64,000 nt of DNA from Dysidea avara (taxonomy: Eukaryota; Porifera; Demospongiae; Dictyoceratida; Dysideidae), in contig NC_089280.1 in assembly GCF_963678975.1 (NCBI RefSeq), positions 21,349,368 to 21,413,367 of the forward strand, read 5' to 3'. Numbering within the stretch: the stretch's first letter is position 1; every line of letters begins with the position of its first letter. The position numbers and the translations under genes are program-made. Positions 58,801 to 64,000 of the stretch are shown in pieces. The notes beneath the pieces are model-generated. The model ran no database searches and had not been told where the DNA came from. It worked only from the letters and a program-made list of their open reading frames with translations.

Positions 58801-60779
58801 GGGATTCTTTCCATATTAATTAGGCAGCTTTACAAGTACATCAATTCTAACTACAACTTTTTCTTCTTTTAAAGAGCATCCTATTGGTGGCTACAAGCAA
58901 CCTCAATCATATAGCATCTTCACAAAACATGTGACAAACTCTTTCATGCATTATGTAACTTAGTATCTATGGTAACTCCAAAACAAACATCACAAATAAT
59001 CAGCTATTATCAACAACAAATCTGAAAGTTTTGAAGACCCTTACTCTATGTGAAGGGGTGGGCGTTGCCAGATTGGCAAAGGGTCTGGCATATATTATGT
59101 CTGTCATTGTCAGGCATGCTTAATTTGCTTACTAAGAGTTTGCATATACAGTGTAGCTGGGTATTTATGTGGGATATTATTTTTGCGGGATGTAACTGGT
59201 GGCATCTGCTACTGGCGGGATCTACCACAGGGAGGAGTTGAAATACCTTGCAAGCTGGTTTTTTGGGGAGACTCCAAGTATGTGAGCAAAGCAAGAAAGC
59301 TTTGTCCGCTAGTGATGCTGCTCCCACCTTAGTCTATACAACTATCAGTAAGGAAACTAAAGCTTTAATCTATATGGACTCACAGTCTCACATCATGTTA
59401 AGCAGAAGGGTGGTGTGAATTATGGCTTGTTTGCATTTGCCAATGCCATAACCTTAGCACTATGGCTTGATCCAGCTGAAGTCACTTTCCAACAAAGTAA
59501 TCTATGTGGACATCTAGTGAATTGCTTAGAAAATGGAAAGTTTACCATGTTTCCCATAGTGTAGACTGTGTAAATAGCTACAAACTATACTGAAGTTTCC
59601 ATTATAGCAGTAATTTATAGATTTATTTAGGCTAGTAGCCTTATACACATGTAATTAACACAGTGCTAATTTAACCGTAGGTTAAAAAGGTTTAATTGAG
59701 GGGTTGTAACCATTCATGCACTCTGTGTGATTAGTGCTGCAAAAGCCTGGCAAAAGGTATCAGCTTATACCCAACTTTCTAGCATGGTGACCTCTGTCAT
59801 GTCTGCAGTGGAATCCCTCCTTGCTCAAGTTCAGTGATTTTACAGGGTAATGAAATTCATGTGTTTATGATTCCACTTACCTACTCATGATTGAATACTT
59901 TGGGTAGACTTAACCTCCCAAGGGTTACATACCTGTCTCTGGTATTGTTCAAGGGAAGCTATACAAGTCTGGTTTGACCTTCTTTGCTAGGTCTATAAAT
60001 AGTGCTGTAGTAGTGGATCAAAGTTCTGCAGTTTCACAGTGTTAACTTGTAGCAGCTTGTCGATTTTCCCCAACACCTACCTCCCTAAACTTCGTTTTCC
60101 TTTCATGGTGATTTAGGTGGCTCCTTTCCATTGGCTGGTTTCCTTTAACCAACTGATGTGACAATGGGTTGGTGCTGTGTTTTTTATAGTTTACCATGAA
60201 TATCCACGGAATGCAGGCAGGACAGAAATCTGCTTGCATTGGAAATACATTCTACCCACCACTGCAGCAGGTACCAAGAATGCAGCGCACGTGTTCTATT
60301 TGATCACGTGATCCAAAATGGTTTCACTCTGCCTGCTGTGGGTATATAGTACTATCACAGCACCCCGACAACCCATTACTCCATCCCCCTTTATGTTGAT
60401 GCTTATGGTTTACTCATTCCTCTCTCTACCAGTACAATCCCTTACAGTTTATCAATATTCATGCTATAATACAGTCTGAAACTTTTCATTATCAAGTTAG
60501 CTACTATTATTCATAGCACAGACTGTTAGACTGTTCATTATTGAATTACAATTAATATTTACAATTCTTTATTCATAGCACAAAAATGCAAGAAGATGCT
60601 CACAAATTATTGCACTTTGAAGTGAGGGATACTTTGTAAATGACATCTTCAGCTTTCTGGGATAGTAAATCCCATAGCTCCAGTATAGACCACATAAAAA
60701 TAAAATGTATCTAGCAACACTGTTATGCCACTATAGTCTACAAGGTCAGTGTTGAAGATCTTCCAACATGTCGGAATCC
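58801..60779. other. Unassigned intergenic or intronic DNA
   Basis: No gene or recognisable element. Overlapping open frames on both strands near 59050-59330 (62-93 codons) show no family pattern. If the gene starting at 57186 is real, this may be intronic. Confidence 0.35.
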
Positions 60780-62400
60780 ATTCCTTATTGTATCAGGCCT
60801 ACAAAAGTAATCATACATTGACTTGATCCATTCAGCTCCTATTGGCTTCATTATGTTCAAGCGAACGAGTGAACGTCTACAAGTTGCAAACCCTTGACTT
60901 CATCATCCTGGTCCAAATGCTCTAATATCTCCTTTGAGTAACCATTCTTGGAACTCTCATCTAAGAAAATTTTTGGCTGATCTGTTTACACTGACATCCA
61001 GTCGCTGTAGTTGATCTGTGCAATTGGGTGGAACACAAACAAAAAGGATATTGTTTTGCCAAAGCAAATTGCAACATGCTTGTGTTTACTTGCCCTTTAA
61101 ACTCATCAAATATTGTAATTGGTCATCAGTTTTTAAGTTCCCTACATTTCTGTTTGACAAAAGGGATGATTTTTGAAAGTAATTGACCATAGTAGTTTCG
61201 TTGCACCAATGGTTGTCAGAATGAGTAATGTGCCAATCCTTAGGAAACTTGAAGTTGGGTGGCATTGGCCTGATATACAAGCTGCAGCGGTAGAAATTCG
61301 CCTGTAATCGTGCCTCCAAACACAGTAGCAGTTATCTGCCTCTTGTCATCAAGGCCTTTAATCTCAACACGTTTGGCTCCCTCCTTTTCCATTGTCAGTT
61401 GGACACAGGTACATAATTTAACCCTGTTTTGTCCCAGTTAAAGATCAAGTCTAATGGCATGTCTATAAATTCAACAACACTTTTTGTATCTCCTCCAAGA
61501 AATTTTCTCGTACGTAATCAAAGTTCTCTGGATTTATCTTGGCTGCAGTCGTTCCCTTACGCTTGATATAGCCCATCCTAATAAGTAAACTCTTTGCCCA
61601 ACTCTTGTTAAGAATTTCCTTGTCACAGTGCAAGTTGTTCTTTAGGGTTGGTTTTCTTTATAATCCCCATCCCACCTGCTATTACAAGGGACTTATTAAC
61701 CACACATCCTTTGCTTGAGAAGCCTTTACATATGCTTTCACCTGTGCATCCAGGTTATCACCAAGTTGTAACGGACACCCATGCTCAGGTGGCAAACTTT
61801 CCAGGACGACATCATCTTTGCTTGTTTCTCTGTTTCATATTGAGCTTCAAGTAGCTTTTCTTCAACGATTGTACAGTACTTCCATTTAGGGCTGCATCAA
61901 ATTGGTTGGAGTACTTTCGAACAGCACCTGCATTGTCATTTTCTAATGCATATCGACCTATACTAGCCCTCAACATGTCACTGATCTGTTTATATGGCTT
62001 TCTATTCCCTTGTTTGGTGACTTCCATAGCTGCTGGAACTTCCTTGTTTGCCTCTCGAATTGCTTCAGGTGAAACAGTGGCTGAAAGTTCTCCATTGGAG
62101 TCAGGGAGCTTCTTGACAATAGGGCAACATAGATCTAACTCTAAAGACAATTTCCAACACCACCTGGTATACTTTGCTATTGCTACTGCGCACTTGTCTA
62201 CTTGAATAATTTTCAATAGAATAAATTTTTGTGAGATGCTTATACATTGTGAAATCCACAAAAATTTCATTCCCATGTAAAAAAAAAAAGACAAACTGGC
62301 TACGGTAGAACAGCAGCAAACCATACAGTATAACAGAAGTGGCAATAAGCATAAAGGCATAAAGCAAAGGTTGTGTGCCTGCTAGTTTTTTGTGTTTGTT
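60780..62400 (-). pseudogene. Broken pogo/Tigger-like DDE transposase
   Basis: Minus-strand coding blocks in order are an N-terminal DNA-binding region at 62050-61820 (AIREANKEVPAAME, IGRYALENDNAGAVRKYSNQ), ESLPPEHGCPLQLGDNLDAQ at about 61800-61740, and LNKSWAKSLLIRMGYIKRKG with NPENFDYVRENFLEE at about 61610-61490. These are followed by LDLIFNWDKTGLNYVP (DDE Asp region, about 61470-61410), KRVEIKGLDDKRQITATVFG (about 61375-61310) and FKFPKDWHITHSDNHWCNE (about 61240-61180). This order is that of DDE_1 transposases widespread in cnidarians and sponges. Frameshifts and stops between nearly every block show it is dead. No intact TIRs found. Confidence 0.75.
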
Positions 62401-62796
62401 GCTCATGCCAGGTTTCTCCTAGCTCCAGATGCTTGTTAGCTAATCACTAGAATTGCATTCTCAATTAAGGGCTAAAACCCGTAAATGTAGTCCTTGGCAA
62501 CAAAACACTGCTGAATGCAGAAATTCGAGTCATAGTGGTGACTTGTCATGTAGCCAATGCATGTGCTAAAGGAGCCAAAGATGATGTGACTTCTTTTACC
62601 AGTAATCTTGACTCTTGAACAGACTTCAAAATTACCATTGTTGTTTTAATCAGTGCTACATTAACTATTGTCCACTTCACTATTGTCAGTTCGTGTTCCC
62701 CCACCAAATACAGTGCTGTCAAGGAGGTGAACGTTTGTTCACTCTCAATGGTTTTGTACTAGAACTAACAAGCCTCATAACTCACTAGTTCTTGCC

Positions 62797-63060
62797 AGTA
62801 GTGATGGGCAATATTGATGTTTTGCTATGCGATTATTGTCGTGAATAAGTATCACGATTATCACCATTAACGAAAAACACTAAGCACATTATGAATTGTG
62901 ACAAAATTAATGACTATTCTGTTGAAAATTCAGAAATATTTCTTGTGATTATCATGATTACTGCCGATTTCGATTATCATGATAATAGTCACACGATGTT
63001 GATTATTGTCAATTAAATAATCATGATTATCATGATAATAACTGTGAGCAAGAAAGAAAA
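62797..63060. mobile_element. hAT-like remnant rich in ATTATCATGATAAT
   Basis: Begins CAGTAGTGATGGGCAATATTG, similar to AGTGCTGGGCGATATAG at 50205. The interior is dominated by self-complementary GATTATCATGATAATC-type words (62880-63045). The right end was not found. Confidence 0.45.
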
Positions 63061-63829
63061 TGTTATTCCATATCTGTTGTCACTAAGGAGGTTAGATGAC
63101 AGTTTGAGGTCAAATGACAGATGACAACACATCAGAGTAGGTAGGACATGATGTCACAATAATTGCATGACGTTTGCGTACTGTACATTTTTAGCATAGG
63201 GTATAGTTCTAGTAAACTGAAGTTTAGCGCTGGATGTATTGTCAGAAATAGTCATTCACTAGTGTAGAAATTGTTTCATGTGATGAGCTTCATTGAGCTC
63301 CAGCAATTTTACGATGAACTTTGCAATAGAGCATTATTTAGAATAAAATCTGATCTTATTTTCAGGTACCTGTGTTATTGTTCGCTGTATTCTTAGTCAC
63401 TGTAATCGACTTCGGCATCTACAATGATGCAAGTAGCTAGTACATTAGTTTTTCATCATGCAATTATCATTGGAATTCAATTACATTATGCAATAATCGT
63501 ATGCGTTATGACATCATGTCCTACCCCCCTGACAACACATAACTAAAGTTAGCTGATTTAACATAGTGTAGAGGGAGTACATTGGTGCCATGTATATAGC
63601 TAAACATTTCTTGTGGACAATTTGAAACTGCATGTAAGTGTTGATGAAATGCACTTGGATTATATGTTCACATTCACCTGAGCCCTTGGTACATGGGCCA
63701 GCTGCCAAAACATTTACTAGGGCCTGTGAAGCCCTTTAAATACTAACTTTGATGCTGGCAAGCAATTATTCAATTATCCATGCAAAGGAATTATTAGAAT
63801 TTTATTAGTGTTAACATCATGAAATGGCT

Positions 63830-64000
63830 GCCACCTTTGATTTCACAACTTTTTTTCACCCAGGCTTTTGAAGGCCGCACCCTTTTATACAGCTTGGCTG
63901 TTTTTACACTTTTTGCATTTTAAATTCCCCAAAGCCAACCATAAACTGGTTTTGAGGCTTGAGTTATTATTAATGAACAAGTACTGCAAGTATATATACA
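63830..64000. mobile_element. Hairpin (foldback) element, copy 3, cut by window end
   Basis: TGCCACCTTTGATTTCACAA, TTTTTTTCACCCAGGCTTTT, GGCCGCACCCTTTTATACAG and CTTGGCTGTTTTTACAC match the right arm of the copies at 17150-17250 and 17640-17740. The rest lies outside the window or has been lost. Confidence 0.6.

Noticed and set aside
59046-59327. 93-codon minus-strand and 63-codon plus-strand ORFs considered as transposon recombinase pieces
   Set aside because: No conserved recombinase or transposase motif could be identified in either frame.

Overview
The window is nuclear DNA from an animal. It holds multi-exon genes with GT/AG introns, AT-rich intergenic DNA, (CA)n microsatellites and many non-autonomous transposons. 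The protein set (APC/C subunit 2, PTER, SPOUT1, TFIIB, EDEM3, SRD5A3, an SLF2-like protein) is metazoan. Short introns, dense small inverted-repeat elements and a pogo/Tigger-type transposase relic suggest a non-bilaterian such as a demosponge, but that is inference and the species cannot be fixed from the sequence. I built the exon models by hand from reading-frame continuity, splice sites and remembered family sequences; all are phase-consistent.

Layout. 1-8048 (-): ANAPC2, 21 exons, running off the left edge about ten residues before its C-terminus. 8541-14058 (-): two intact tandem copies of the phosphotriesterase-related gene PTER, six exons each. 14059-17846: a transposon island with a SINE, a minisatellite, and a hAT-type MITE inserted into a hairpin element. 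17847-19154 (-): a single-exon type II membrane fucosyltransferase-like gene. 19155-23615: gene-poor. 23616-25256 (+): single-exon SLF2/FAM178-like gene, convergent with SPOUT1 (25456-28457, -, 12 exons). SPOUT1 shares a 232-bp divergent promoter with GTF2B (28690-30324, +, 9 exons), which has a TATA box. GTF2B converges on EDEM3 (30603-44267, -, 19 exons, one 4.8-kb intron full of dead transposon sequence). EDEM3 is head-to-head, 243 bp apart, with SRD5A3 (44511-45554, +, 3 exons). 45555-57185 is an 11.6-kb gene desert of LINE, SINE and hAT/MITE remains. 57186-57312 (+) is a probable first exon just behind an NRF1-type palindrome. The rest is transposon-derived, including a broken DDE transposase.

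How genes relate: SRD5A3 makes dolichol for N-glycosylation and EDEM3 trims mannose from misfolded N-glycoproteins for ERAD, so this divergent pair joins two ends of one ER pathway. The other genes are unrelated housekeeping functions (mitotic ubiquitylation, SMC5/6 biology, RNA methylation, basal transcription).

The most unusual signal is a short dispersed motif, TACTCTAATAGARCAGTCA, with the 11-bp dyad CTCTAATAGAG. It occurs about 18 times and lies inside several unrelated MITE families as well as alone. Also notable: the PTER pair replaces the second histidine of the HxH metal motif with glutamine, and EDEM3 has no C-terminal KDEL.
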